A stretch of 64,000 nucleotides of DNA from Cyathus striatus (GCA_025738555.1 JAOVFP010000012.1:2914001-2978000); one strand, 5' to 3'; numbered from the stretch's first letter, positions 13,077 through 25,525 are shown. Numbers and translations are program-made. The notes: generated from the letters alone by a model not told the origin.

Positions 13077-14190
13077 CAGACTCCAAACCAGTCGCTTTCC
13101 GCGCGTTCAAGTAGGCTAACGCTGTTATATCCGAAGAAGTTGAACTTGAACGCGCTACAAGCGACTGGCAAAACTTGTAAGGTCGGTCACGTGGTTTTGT
13201 TTCCCATGGGCACTCGAGTCTCGGTTTCATCTCGAGTGCTTGCCACTTTCGCCAACCACATACATAATTGTGTCTGCAGCTCAGTGGCCCGAAAATGTGC
13301 AATCATATTTTTTAAATAGTATTTGAATTGTATGTAGAGTATATAATGATTTTTATTTATGTATTGTGTCTAAGGTTTTTTGGAATTGACAGCTGAGACT
13401 GTCACCAAATTGTAATCTAACTGATACTACTATAAAATAGTTGAACACCTGATAATAATTAAACTAAAAACTTATATGTAAATGAGATCCAGATGTATTA
13501 CATTGTCGAGATGACTTAGAATGTGCTGATTAAGTTCACAAGTACCCTAAAAGTATCGTCATGAATGGACATTGAACAATCCAAGAACAATCTGCCCCAC
13601 TCTCAAGTCTAACCTTGGTTACTGAAGCAAGAAAATACACAACCCCAATTGGTGTCGTCACGCAGGATATGGCACTGATGACCTTTGGCCACATTGGTAT
13701 GTGATTGTTATATACATTCTAATTGAATTAATGACCTGCAGAAAGTCCTTGTCATGACGAAACTCCTCTACACATACCACCTTCAGCTCATTCGACTCAT
13801 TCAAATATTGGTTTGTATTTTGGATAGTTATTATTACTGTCAAGTTCTGAATTATTTTAGCATAAAATTGAACTTGTCCTGTTACACTTTGGTTACACTA
13901 CAAATAGTAAAGTCATTTTATACACTTACTCTACATGTAATGCAAATACTATGGGAATTTATGATTGCAAATTTTCGGGCCACTGAGCTGCAGACATAGT
14001 TATGTATGTGGTTGGCGAAAGCGGCAAGCACTCGAGATGAGACCGAGACTCGAGTGCCCATGGGAAACAAAACCACGTGACCGACCTTACAAGTTTTGCC
14101 AGTCGCTTGTAGCGCGTTCAAGTTCAACTTCTTCGGATATAACGGCGTTAGCCTACTTGAACGCGCGGAAAGTGACTGGTTTGGAGTCTG
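13077..14190. mobile_element. Mutator-like non-autonomous element with long TIRs and 9-bp target duplication
   Basis: The left arm (13077 to about 13345) and right arm (about 13915 to 14190) are inverted copies, about 270 bp long with only scattered differences. The ends read CAGACTCCAAACCAGTC and its complement. The 9-bp sequence GGTTTCCTA flanks both ends directly (13068-13076 and 14191-14199). Long TIRs with a 9-bp duplication are typical of Mutator-like elements. The interior is AT-rich and has no credible gene. The arms still contain many CpG sites, unlike the surrounding decayed elements, which suggests a fairly young insertion. Confidence 0.75.
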
Positions 14191-14403
14191 GGTTTCCTAC
14201 TGCTTTACCTGATCTATAGTTTTCAACTTTTGAGCTTGAATACATAGTTTTATATTTAATCTATAGATCGTAAGTATGGAATTACATTCTTATGTGAGCA
14301 TTACGAAATAGTAAACTCTAAGCGGAAAAGTCATGATGCCGGATGTCGGAAATCAATTTCACTTGATGAAATTGAGCGTGGTTGTTAGGCTTTCCATACT
14401 TCT

Positions 14404-15960
14404 GCAGTCCGCTCGGTGGCAGGTCTCACTGAGAATGCTTTCGATTCTCCGCGACCCTACCTTGGTGTTACATCAGAAGTAAGACGGAGCTGCGTCATGC
14501 GATCGTATATAACAATCCGTTTGGTCCATCGACATGAGGAATTTGCTGCCAGCTGGATAAAACAAAATTGAACACGTTGAGAGGACATTCGCAGAGTAGG
14601 AATTATTTCCACGTAGTATGGCGGACCATCGATTATCCTATCGAGTCGTCGACTTCGTTCCCCAACCAGATTCTTACCAGACCAGAGTAACTACTGCACT
14701 CTCGAGCGAATCTTCATTGCGAAATCATAATGGACTGAGCGGCTGACAACGACATTAAAGAGTTCCGGTTGGATACGCGTAGCCCTATGGGCGCAACGAT
14801 GTTGACTCCACCGTCACCATAGGCTATGCGTAGATTGAACAATACGCTTTAAGCGTACAAGTGATCCCACACTTTTACCACTCGCAACCGAGACCACATC
14901 CTCCTCTGATGCAAGGATTAGAGGAGGCACCGGACACGCATGCAACGAAAATGGACTCCTACTCCGCAGGTGCGGGGTTAACGCCGTGACCATGGGCTAT
15001 GCGCAGAAAGAACAGTACAGGTCTGTCGTCTGAGACGTCTTCTTTGTCTCTTGAGCATCACTCCATAAGCCCAAGAGATCCCACACTTCCACCACACGCA
15101 CGGAATACAACCTCGTCATTATGACTCCATCCTCCCTCGACAACTCCGCCCCAGTTTCCATTAGAAAGTTTCGTTGATATAGTCGTTACAAAATACCGTG
15201 CGTGTTGGACGACATCGACGATGGAGTGGTATGTGAAAAGAATCAGCTGTGCCATGCTAGGTGGTTATGATGTTCTGAATGGTTGGTTTGGAAGAGGGGT
15301 CGTAACTAATATGGGCAAGGTAGAGCTAGCCATATTGCGGTGTGATACCCTGGCGTGTGTATGCTATTAGGCAAGTGTAAATATAAGCCTGGTTGGTGCA
15401 TAGAAAGGGATGACAATGACGCATACCTGATGGTTCGTTCGAGGCACTGTAGCTTCAGCACATCCAGCTAGTAAGTTCGATTGTCGACGGTGAGCGCGTA
15501 AGAGCGCTACCCTGCGAGAAGACAAAGAGTTAGCAAACAGAGTGTTGATGAGTCGAGTGAACGTGAGAGTGGAGAGCGTGCAACAAAGAGTGGAGAGCGT
15601 GCAGCAAAGTGTGGAGAGACAACACTTACTTTAGTCAACCAATAGCACCTTCTTCTCCTTCCTCTACTCCCTCATAATCATGGATACAGCAACCTCGCTG
15701 TCCAATGGTAACATTCAGCGCCGAAGGTGATGATCTAAAGCGATTATCATTTGGGGCTTCATGCCGTTGAAGTAGCCTGCTTCTAATACTAGCCAGTTGA
15801 AACTAAGAGGCTTGTAGGAAGTAGAAGCATGGGGGAGGTAAGGTGAAGGTGTCGGAAAGGCCGTTGGGGAAGTCGGTTGTTCGAGGTTGCTCGCCGCTCG
15901 GAACCCAGTTGGAACGATTCACGTGCGTCATCTAAGATCCTTCAGCAGACAGAAACGTGT
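14404..15960. repeat. Dispersed repeat family, copy R2
   Basis: No gene is seen. From about 14770 the sequence matches copy R1. A partial internal duplication places a similar segment (GTCTGTCGTCTGAGACG and its surroundings) near 14800-14880 and again near 15020-15180. The 15400-15760 part matches 8290-8640. Confidence 0.5.
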
Positions 15961-16263
15961 GGTTTCCTTCCCCAGAGACATTAACGCCGCCACTATGGGC
16001 GATTTATAAGGCATTGCAAATATCGATCGATGTGACTCTCGACAAATTACGACATGGCATCAATCTATTTGATAGTAGATGATATTGTACTTCTTATCGA
16101 TACGCACCAAGCGTGGGATGGCAATAGGCAAAAGGGTAAGGCCGTGAACGTGTTGTCGGATATACACAGAACGAGAAGGTGCATCTTATTATAGAGAAAC
16201 AGCTGATCATACCAACGATTTGGCTCGGAACACGTTTACTGACGCATGTAAACAGCATTGTTC

Positions 16264-16276
16264 TACATATATATAG
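16264..16276 (+). promoter_or_regulatory. Possible TATA box of the NACHT-WD40 gene
   Basis: The sequence CTACATATATATAG lies about 115 bp upstream of the chosen ATG at 16388. A C/T-rich segment with ACAG at 16367-16370 follows and could be the acceptor of a 5'-UTR intron. Position is the only support. Confidence 0.3.
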
Positions 16277-16387
16277 CTTGTTCACGGCCCTCTCACGTCA
16301 TCTCAAACGCCTTACTACTCAAGTACTTAACATCATACAAGCTGAAGTTCAGATTCTCTTGCACTTACAGTGTCTCAAAATTTTCAA

Positions 16388-19300
16388 ATGTTTTCCAATT
16401 CAAACAATGTTGGAGTGTCTGGCGGCCAGTTTAGTGTTGTTGGTCGTGATCAAATTAATAATTACAACACAAACAATTATGAAATCTCTGAAAAGCTCAA
16501 GTTATTGAAGCCTGTTGATCACAACTTGCACTATATAGATCCATGTATGGATGGGACTAGGGTTACTATTCTAAATGATATAAACAAGTGGCTCAATGAT
16601 TTTGGTATGTTCTTCTATGAGCATTTATTACAAAATTATTAATCTAACATATAGATGAGTCAGCTACAAACATTATGTGGATTACTGGTGGTCCTGGCTT
16701 AGGAAAATCTGCAATAGCCTCCACTCTGGTTGGAATTCTTAGCTCTAATGAATACAATAATAGACTTGGTGGATATCATTTCTTCAAGAGAGATGATGAA
16801 ACATTAAGTGATGCAACTGTGGTTTGGAGAACAATAGCTGCAGATTTAGCATCTAATTCCAAGTATTCCATTGTGAAAGAGAAAATTGAAGAACTGCTTA
16901 GTAATGCTTTCCAACTTGGAAGGATTGAATGGCATTTCAAACACCTGATTGCTAATCCATTGAATGTTTGCAAAGAACAATTAAAATTACATCCACCTGC
17001 ATTTATTATTGATGCCTTGGATGAATGCAAGCCATCTGATTTTTTAAAATCTCTGAAAAAGACATTACAAGATTGGATAGCACTTCCTAAACAATATAAA
17101 CTCATTGTAACTGGAAGGCCTGGTTCTCTACCAGAAATAATCCAGAATGAAAACATGTGCAAAACCATTAAATTGGAAACTGATTCAGTTCATGACTCAG
17201 AGATAAATCAAGACATTTCTTTCTTTCTGAAGAAAAAATTTGAAAATTATGAAAATGAATTACAACTTGATTTAACAGAAAATGTGTTAAATAAAATGTG
17301 CAAAAAAGCTGCTGGATTATTTATCTGGGCATCTACTGCAGTCAAATACATCACCCTAACCCCAGATCAAGATGACCAGCCTTCACCAGATGAAAAGCTT
17401 CAACAAGTCCTATCATGGAATAAAGTTCAAGGGGTTGAAGATCTCTATTATCAAATGCTTCAATTGTCATTTGGGAAATGGTCAGAACATAGAAAGGAAA
17501 CTGTTAGACAAGTATTGGCAACAGTATTGTTGGCAAAATCACCATTGAAAACAGAGGATATCAAGTACTTCTTGGATGTTAGTGGAAATGAAGATGCCAT
17601 TATAAATGAAGTTAAAAGAATTACACACCAACTTCTACCTGTCATTTCAACAAATAATAAGAATATAACATTTCATCATTTATCATTTGTTGAATTTTTG
17701 GAAAGAGGTTTAAATAATAAAACATTTCAAATTAATAAAGTTAAACACATACCAAGAATAACCAAAATGATTTTTAGAATTCTCAATACTGAACTGAAAT
17801 TTAATATTTGCAACATTGAATCATCCTTTGTAGCAAATAAAAACATTAAAAACTTACCACAAAAAATAAAACAGTATATATCTACACATCTTCAATATTG
17901 CTGCATGAATTGGAACATACATTATATTGAAATGATTGAAGATGAGAAATGCCACTATAAATCTTTAGTAACAGACTTAAATGAATTCTTATACTGCAAA
18001 TTCTTATTCTGGTTAGAGATGATGAGTCTCTTAAATGAAGTACAGACAGCACAAGAATTATTGAAAAGATTAACATTTTGTACAAAGGTATGCCATCAAA
18101 TATTCAAAAGATATGAAATACTTAAGTTTAATCAGATTTGCTCAAACCAACTTGATTTTATTGAAGATGGTATAAAATTTATCACAAATTTTTATATTCC
18201 CATCACAGCAAGCATGACAAGTATATATATGTCAGCATTAGCATTTGCACCTGAAGACTCATTGATTGTTAAACATTTCTCACCATTCTTTCAGAAAACA
18301 ATTTCAATTGTTAAAGGAAGAGACAAAATATGGAATGCAGCATTGCATACAGTATATTACACAAATTCAATTGTTTCATGTGTGGCATATTCTCCTAATG
18401 GACAAGATGTGGTATTTGGCTCATTTGATCAAACTGTCAAAGTGTGGAATGTGGAGAGTGGAAAAACTATTGCTGGACCATTTATGGGCCACAATTCTTT
18501 TGTGGTATCAGTGGCATTTTCTCCAGATGGAACAAAAGTGGTGTCTGGTTCAAATGATCAAACTGTCAGAGTGTGGAATGTGGAGAGTGGAAAAACCATT
18601 GCTGGACCATTTAAAGGCCACAGTGATCATGTGTCATCAGTGGCATTTTCTCCTGATGGAACACAAGTGGTGTCTGGCTCACATGATCAAACTATCAGAG
18701 TGTGGAATGTGGAAAGTGGAAAAATCATTGGTGAACCATTTAAAGGCCACACTCTTTATGTGTCATCAGTGGCATTTTCTCCTGATGGAACACATGTGGT
18801 GTCTGGCTCAGCTGATGGAACTGTCAGAGTCTGGAGTGTGGAGAGTGGAAAAACCATTGCTGGACCTTTTAAAGGCCACAGTGGTCTGGTGTCATCAGTG
18901 GCATTTTCTCCTGATGGAACACAAGTGGTGTCTGGCTCAGATGATCAAACTGTCAGAGTGTGGAATGTGGAGAGTGGACAAACCATTGCTGGACCATTTA
19001 AAGGCCACAGTGATCATGTGTCATCAGTGGCATTTTCTCCTGATGGAACACAAGTGGTGTCTGGCTCACATGATCAAACTGTCAGAGTTTGGAATGTGGA
19101 GAGTGGAAAAACCATTGCTGGGCCATTAACAGGCCACACTCTTTATGTGTCATCAGTGGCATTTTCTCCTGATGGAACACAAGTGGTGTCTGGCTCAGAT
19201 GATCAAACTGTCAGAGTGTGGAACATGGAAGGTGGGAAAGCAATTGCTGGACCATTTAAAGGCCACAGTCATTATGTGTCATCAGTGGCATTTTCTCCTA

Positions 19301-21339
19301 ATGGAACACAAGTGGTGTCTGGCTCATGTGATAAAACTGTCAGAGTGTGGAATGTGAAGAGTGGAAAAACCATAGCTGGACCATTTAAAGATCACACTCA
19401 TTCTGTGACATCAGTGGCATTTTCTCCTGATGGAACACAAGTTGTGTCTGGTTCAGATGACCAAACTGTCAGAGTGTGGAATGTGGAGAATGGAAAAACC
19501 ATGGCTGGACCATTTAAAGGCCACAGTGATTCTGTGACATCAGTGGCATTTTCTCCTGATGGAACACAAGTGGTGTCTGGCTCATATGATCAAACTGTGA
19601 GAGTGTGGAATGTGAAGAGTGGAAAAACTATTGCTGGACCATTTATAGGCCACACTTATTCTGTGACATCAGTGGCATTTTCTCCTGATGGAACACAAGT
19701 TGTGTCTGGCTCACATGATCAAACTATCAGAGTGTGGAATGTGGAGAGTGGAAAAACTATTTCTGGACCATTTACAAGCCACACTTATTCTGTGACATCA
19801 GTGGCATTTTCTCCTGATGGAACACAAGTTGTGTCTGGCTCAGATGATCAAACTGTCAGAGTGTGGAATGTGGAGAGTGGAAAAACCATTGCTGGGCCAT
19901 TTATAGGCCACACTCTTTTTGTGTTATCAGTGGCATTTTCTCCTGATGGAACACAAGTGGTGTCTGGCTCAGCTGATGGAACTGTCAGAGTGTGGAATAT
20001 GGAGAGTGGAAAAACCATTGCTGGACCATTTACAGGGCACAGTTATGAGGTGGCATCAGTGGCATTTTCTCCTGATGGAACACAAGTGGTGTCTGGCTCA
20101 GATGATCATACTGTCAGAGTGTGGAATGTGGAGAGTGGAAAATTTTTTGCTGGACCAGTTAAAGGCCACAGTAGTCAGGTGACATCAGTGGCATTTTCTC
20201 CTGATGGAACACAAGTTGTGTCTGGCTCACATGATCAAACTGTGAGAGTGTGGAATGTGGAATGTGGAAAAACTATTGCTGGACCATTTACGGGCCACAC
20301 TCACACTGTGATATCAGTGGCATTTTCTCCTGATGGAACACAAGTGGTGTCTGGCTCAGATGACCAAACTGTCAGAGTGTGGAATGTGGAGAGTGGAAAA
20401 ACCATTGCTGGAGTCTTTAAAGGCCACAGTGATTCTGTGACATCAGTGGCATTTTCTTCTGATGGAACACAAGTGGTGTCTGGCTCACATGATCACACTG
20501 TCAGAGTGTGGAATGTGAAGGGTGGAAAAATTATTGCAGGACCATTTAAAGGTCACACTCATTATGTGACATCAGTTGCATTTTCTCCTGATGGAACACA
20601 AGTTGTGTCTGGCTCACATGATCAAACTGTCAGAGTGTGGAATGTGAAGAGTGGAAAAACCATTGCTGGACCATTTACAGGCCACAGTGATTTTGTGAGA
20701 TCAGTGGCATTTTCTCCTGATGGAACACAAGTTGTGTCTGGCTCAGATGATCAAACTGTCAGAGTGTGGAATGTGGAGAATGGACAAACTATTTCTGGGC
20801 CATTTACAGGCCACACTTATTCTGTGACATCAGTGGCATTTTCTCCTGATGGAACACATGTGGTGTCTGGCTTAGAAAATGCAACTGTCAGAGTGTGGAA
20901 TTTGGAGAGTGAAAAAACTATAGCTGGACCATCTCAAAGTCACCCTCATCTTATGACATCAGTGGCATTTTCTCCTGATGGAACACAAGTGGTATCTGGC
21001 TCACAAGTTGGAACTGTCAGTGTGTGTAGTATAGACTTCACCTCATATTCCTTCAATAACTGCAGATCACTTCAGGGTTCAGGGATATTTTTGTATTGTC
21101 ATTTTGATGGGTGGATGAAAGATTACAGTGATAATAAGCTGTTTTGGGTCCCTTTACATCATAGAACAAATTTATGTAGTTTTGAAACTCTTCAAATATT
21201 GTCACATTATGAAATGTGTCAAGTTGATTTAACAAATTTTGTTTATGGATCTGATTGGATTCAGTGTAAAACTGGTCCTCCAATAGTTCCCAAATATCTA
21301 ATACCAGACACTAGATCTATTAAGCAAAATAATGTTTAA
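16388..21339 (+). CDS. NACHT-WD40 repeat protein (fungal NLR-like)
   Basis: This gene encodes a 1633-residue protein in two exons. The first exon (16388-16604) is joined to the second (16655-21339) across a 50-bp intron, GTATGT to ATAG, with a CTAAC branch site and phase 1. I chose ATG 16388 (MFSNSNNVGVSGGQF) because the frame upstream has no other ATG and the GG-F-x-x-VGRDQ segment is the usual start of agaricomycete NACHT proteins. The P-loop is GGPGLGKS at residues 84-91, Walker B is IIDALDE at 190-196, and VTGRPGS follows. A helical linker leads to 20 complete 43-residue WD40 units (residues 657-1516), a degenerate 21st, and a C-terminal tail with GWMKD and LFWVP. NACHT NTPases with WD40 sensors act in fungal self/non-self recognition (HET-D/E/R type). 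No N-terminal effector domain is evident, so the output is unknown. The ORF is intact. Confidence 0.9.
18406..20985 (+). repeat. Tandem array of 20 x 129-bp WD40-coding units
   Basis: The period is exactly 129 bp without indels across 2580 bp. Unit consensus begins QVVSGS, continues DQTVRVWNVESGKTIAGPF, and ends SVAFSPDGT. Differences concentrate at a few sites: the residue after VSGS (D, H, S/A, Y, C, N), the two residues after GHS or GHT, and the residue before SVAFSP. A 21st, diverged unit follows from 20986. Confidence 0.95.
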
Positions 21340-21710
21340 TCAGTTGTTGAACCTATCACTTCAACTATATACTACACTATACTCTATCCCTGTCTCTTTA
21401 CCAATTCCAAATTCATACCCTCTCTGTGTATTGCATCTTATAGTGTATAGTGTAAGTATATACTTAGACAATATTGAAAATGTTTAACATTATGTAGAAA
21501 GGAATAATCTATACATTCAGACAGTGGTAATATTAATCTCACTCTTATTGTATAATACAATGACTATACCTATACATGCAGATAGTGAGTAATAGTAATA
21601 TACACATAGTGTCAGTATGCAATGTAAACAGAATGCAAGCTAATGAATCTCACCTCAGTCTTATCATATGGTTCAATGACAGAGGTATTTTTGTATGTAA
21701 GGAGACATAC

Positions 21711-21973
21711 TCCCACTACCTTTTAAGGTAGTTGGATTATAGTGTCATTTGAATTTTCCTGCAAGGAAATTTCAACAATTAGGGTCAGGATTTCACTTTC
21801 AAGCAATTTGATTGGCTGACACCCTAAAACCCTTTGCCCTGTGAGGTTGTGACAAGTGTGACATGCCCTCATAATTGATACATTGTGAGTGACACTTTGT
21901 GACTGTTGTATCACTCTGCAAAACCCCGTTTTCATCACCCTACATAACCCTACTACCTTAAAAGGTAGCAGGA
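21711..21973. mobile_element. Small MITE-like element with palindromic ends
   Basis: The left end CCCACTACCTTTTAAGGTAG and the right end, whose complement is CCTGCTACCTTTTAAGGTAG, form inverted termini about 35 bp long. A related left end occurs at 36917-36975. No ORF of note and no clear target duplication. The stretches 21340-21710 and 21974-22423 hold no gene. Confidence 0.5.
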
Positions 21974-22423
21974 ATTTCAAGGTAATTCACAGTCATGGAC
22001 AATCAAAGGCAACAAATTTTATAACTCATCTGCACGATTTTTTAGGGCAAAACTAACTTGATATTCAGACCCAGCAGCCTCAAATACATTAGAAAAGGCA
22101 CCTTATAAGTTTTTTCCACAATATTTCAAGGTGGCCACATTTTTCAGACAAAAAAATGATTTGTGTGTACCTCTTTGGACACCTTTAGGTAACTCAGTGA
22201 CTATCTCTACCATCAATCTACTGTGATCAATCACTTCCATACCCTCCATTGCCATATTACACACCCTATGCTGCTTCTGATGTTGTACTGCTCTGTAGAG
22301 CATGTTCTCCAGTTTGGGGCATTTGTTATATTTGTGGTAGACATGTTTTAGTGCAGTAATTTATAGAGCACTTACTGAACTTGGCTAGTTGGATCATTTA
22401 TCATGGAATAAAGGAATGATCTT

Positions 22424-22777
22424 TCACTCTCCAGGAAGAAGAGTAGGCTCCATTTGCAATAATTCTGGCCCTATATATTGAGCTGTTGGTGCTTGGAATT
22501 TCTTCATCATTAGCAAGAAGACTATTTCTCTATAATAAACCACATCTATCTGCTCATGCTCTTCTATCTCCAAGTTCACTTCCAGACTATCTAGTGTAAT
22601 TGAATCTTCATCCACTGTCTGATCAACTGGGATATCAGAATCAATAATTTGAGCACTTGAAGTTGGCAGACTTACATTTGATACATTGGAAGGGCTTGGT
22701 GATGCTTGAGACAGATCTCTCAGTCTAAACATATTAGGATTATGTTTCTTCAATGGGTGACCTCTAGGATGGCTCAT
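22424..22777 (-). CDS. Hypothetical small protein (117 aa)
   Basis: An ATG-started ORF encodes an acidic, Ser-rich protein (MSHPRGHPLKKHNPN start, DSDIPVDQTVDEDS in the middle) without a recognised domain. The stretch VVYYREIVFLLMMKK near the end could be a short hydrophobic helix. It lies in AT-rich repeat territory with no partner gene, and could be a remnant of a longer mobile-element ORF. The region 22778-23270 downstream on the plus map has no gene. Confidence 0.25.
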   Translation of the reverse strand: MSHPRGHPLKKHNPNMFRLRDLSQASPSPSNVSNVSLPTSSAQIIDSDIPVDQTVDEDSITLDSLEVNLEIEEHEQIDVVYYREIVFLLMMKKFQAPTAQYIGPELLQMEPTLLPGE

Positions 22778-23269
22778 ACTGTTAGAATGTGTTACATTGT
22801 GAACATCCTCTCACAATACTTATCATTTTGTGTTTAGTGAGTGCAAAATCAGCCAGATAGCAAATATAGCATTTGATTTCGCATCATTATTTCTGTTTGT
22901 CAGCATAGACCATGTACAGATGCAATTATTGTTTGATCTTTTGCTCAACAGCTGCTCAATAAAATAGCTTTATACATTGGAATCATTAATAATACATAAA
23001 AAGGACTCTATTGGCGCTTTTTTCGTGAACAAACCAATTTTTTTAATGGTTGGCCAAATTTTTGGGGGTAAAAAAAAATCAATTTTCATTTTTAGAAGGA
23101 ACAGCTTGTAGGATTGTTGTAAAAATTATATCAACTGAAAGCTATTTCAAGTATCTTTCATTCCCGAAGAAGTCCGAGGCCAAAAAAAATCGTTGATTTC
23201 TTTTGTTGACTTTGATTGTCCTCAACTGTACTCAGTTTCATGCATGGCTGGGGGTTTCTTCCCCAACTC

Positions 23270-25050
23270 TACTCTGAATCCCCTTCAGTGCACTGAACAC
23301 TGCCAATGGACAGCACAGTTGCAATCGCCCACGACTGAGAGGGAGTAGATGAAGGAGAAGGAGTTATCTGGTACAACTGAAGTAGTAAGTGCTGTCTCTC
23401 TTCTGTACTCTTTTATTTCTTCATACATGGTCATTGCACACCTTTCTACTTTCACTGTCACTTGACTCATAAACACTGTGCTCACTAACTCTCAATCTTC
23501 TCACAGGTTGGCGTCCTTCTAAAGTACCTAGTTTAGCGCAATGTAGTGTAAATGTAAATATTAATAATAAAACTCACACCACGTATGCTCACTAAGAAAG
23601 TGCTCGGTGGGTAAGACTCAGATGCAAGGTGCTTCCAGGTGAAGTAAAGTAATAGAAAGGGTGTCGAAAACCGACGTTCGAGAGGGAGTGCACACTTAGT
23701 GAATGCTTTGATGCGCGTTTTGATGCACGTTCCTTAATCTTGGACTTAACACGGGCTTATGACTTCACACTTCGTGTTGCACTTAGAATCTCAAAGCTCA
23801 CACAAATACTAAAGCACAATGCTAGATGGTATTTCTCGGGGCACAGGAGACTGCCCTCATACTACTCTACTCTACCTATTAAATATCATACAGAACTACA
23901 GCTAGAGAAACTATATAGTTGATACAAATGCAGTAATTTACACATTAGCTAAGCAGTAAGGTAGACGTTTAGACTGGATACCGGCATCTGGGATGGACTG
24001 GAGTAAATCACAGATACACAAACATATGAGCGCCAAGAATGCGTCCATATGAGAAGATAGTGAAGGACAATAAATCGTCCTGCAGGAAGAACACTCCATA
24101 CGGAGGCATGATGCCACGCGCTTTGACGCGTGGAATGGGAACCACTGAATAAGCCTGCCGGGAATGCCGGATCTCAGGCATAGGCTAGGCGCCTATGGCG
24201 TGCTGATGCACAGCGCTGGTACAGCGTGGTTAGATAGCAGCAACTGCTGTGGGTCTAGTGCTCATGCCTTTTCCTATGACGCAATAACATAGCTTCGATA
24301 TCCTATTATTAGAATAGATGCATGCTTAGTTCGATCTCTGGCCTTACTGGTAATTACTTCCCATCGATGTTGAGAATAAACTCTGACCTCGGTGTTTCTA
24401 TTCTTAGACGCTTTCCTACTTAGGCTAGTTATGTCCCTTATTAGCGCGGATCGTTCCCACACTAGCTAATGGTCCAGGACCTCTACCTTAGCTACTAATT
24501 ACAACCCAGATATATTGTACCATTTGTAAGTAGTGCATAGAATATAGAAATAATGTTTTTACAGTAGGTAGAAGTATGCTAGGCATATTACTTCCTACTT
24601 ATATCGGCGACAACACAGCTCACTGTGATGAATGGGCTGAACTTACACTGCTTCGAACGAAACCTGTATGCTTCCTTCCTGTATCTTTCCATGTGCCCTG
24701 CTTACACTTACACTTGCTTCATAGCATACACTTGTTTGCATCTCAAACTGCACCATCCTAGTTCCACCCTGTGCACTATGACCCCCCCTGCAAACAAGCC
24801 GTTCGGAACATCCTAACTGCCTAGCATCAAACATGTAGTCTTTCCACATACCCAGTGTCAATATAGAGGAATGCAATCTCTTCCGACATGTACGACGCCT
24901 CATAACAACTATTCCATTACTTGGAACTTCACCAACCTCCTCTACAACACTATCTCCACTCCTTACGCCTACAACAACACTTTCTAATGGGATGTAGGAC
25001 TTCTTGGGAGGGACAGACTTGATGACGAGGATATAGTCTTGCGTGTGCAT
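23270..25050 (-). repeat. Dispersed repeat family copy R3 (inverted), interrupted by an insertion
   Basis: Segments 23270-23515 and 24595-25050 are inverted relative to R1 (8300-8640 and 7700-7920). They are contiguous in R1 but separated here by 1071 bp (23520-24590), which makes the intervening DNA a nested insertion. Confidence 0.55.
23520..24590. mobile_element. Nested insertion within repeat R3
   Basis: The insertion is flanked by CTTC on both sides (23516-23519 and 24591-24594). Its ends begin TAAAGTACCTAG and, on the other strand, TAATATGCCTAG, so short imperfect inverted termini are likely. It contains no supported gene. The class is unknown. Confidence 0.45.
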
Positions 25051-25189
25051 GGTGGAAGTGGCGGCGGATCTCCTGTTCTATGGAGTGAAGGGGGGATTGA
25101 GGCTTGGGAGTTGAAGAAGGCATCTTGGACGATATGCGAGCACTTGTACCATGCCCATGCCCCCTGCACATAGCCCGTGGTGGCAGCAT

Positions 25190-25525
25190 TAATGTCGAAC
25201 CTACACATATTCAACTGGAGCTCTTCACCAACATTATCAACATCCTGCTGTACCCAATATCAGCGTCAACCACCATGTGACTCCCACCACATAGAACTCG
25301 TACGGAGCAGGGGGCTACTTTCACCATGCACTCCTGGGCTCCTCCTTGAATGACAGACATGTGCTCGTACTACTGTTCTGTCCGCACAAAGCCTATGATA
25401 TAGACATTAACATCGTGCCTACACATGTTCCACCGAAGCTCTTGAATACCGTTATCGACCACCTTAAGACCCCCACCACAAAGGCCTTGTATGGAGCAGC
25501 AGGATATTTCCACTGCACTTGTACC
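25190..25525. repeat. Degenerate two-unit duplication
   Basis: A segment containing CCTACACATATTCAACTGGAG near 25200 recurs in diverged form near 25420 (CCTACACATGTTCCACCGAAG). Each is followed by similar CATCC/TTATCGACCACC and GGAGCAGSNGG stretches. Short ORFs here are low-complexity by-products. From 25830 to 26888 no gene is seen. Confidence 0.35.

Larger units (their letters stand above)
9290..14399. mobile_element. 5.1-kb TIR element with TTCT target duplication, hosting two nested elements
   Basis: The left end starts GTATGGAAAGCCTAACAACC at 9290. The right end, read inward from 14399 on the minus strand, starts with the same sequence. Similarity of the inverted ends extends about 110 bp imperfectly. 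TTCT lies immediately outside both ends (9286-9289 and 14400-14403), consistent with a 4-bp target-site duplication. The interior carries a pogo-like relic (10167-12811) and a Mutator-like element (13077-14190), and no transposase attributable to the outer element. The stretch 9400-10166 has no gene. Confidence 0.5.

Noticed and set aside
13024..14219. Paired ORFs of 92 and 84 codons with similar products
   Set aside because: They are the two inverted arms of the Mutator-like element, not duplicated genes.
16370..16387. Upstream GTG as start of the NACHT-WD40 gene
   Set aside because: GTG is an unlikely eukaryotic start and the first ATG in frame is at 16388, where the typical N-terminal motif begins.
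18266..19129. 287-codon plus-strand frame and shorter ones inside the WD40 array
   Set aside because: Shadow frames of the tandem 129-bp units in the NACHT-WD40 gene.
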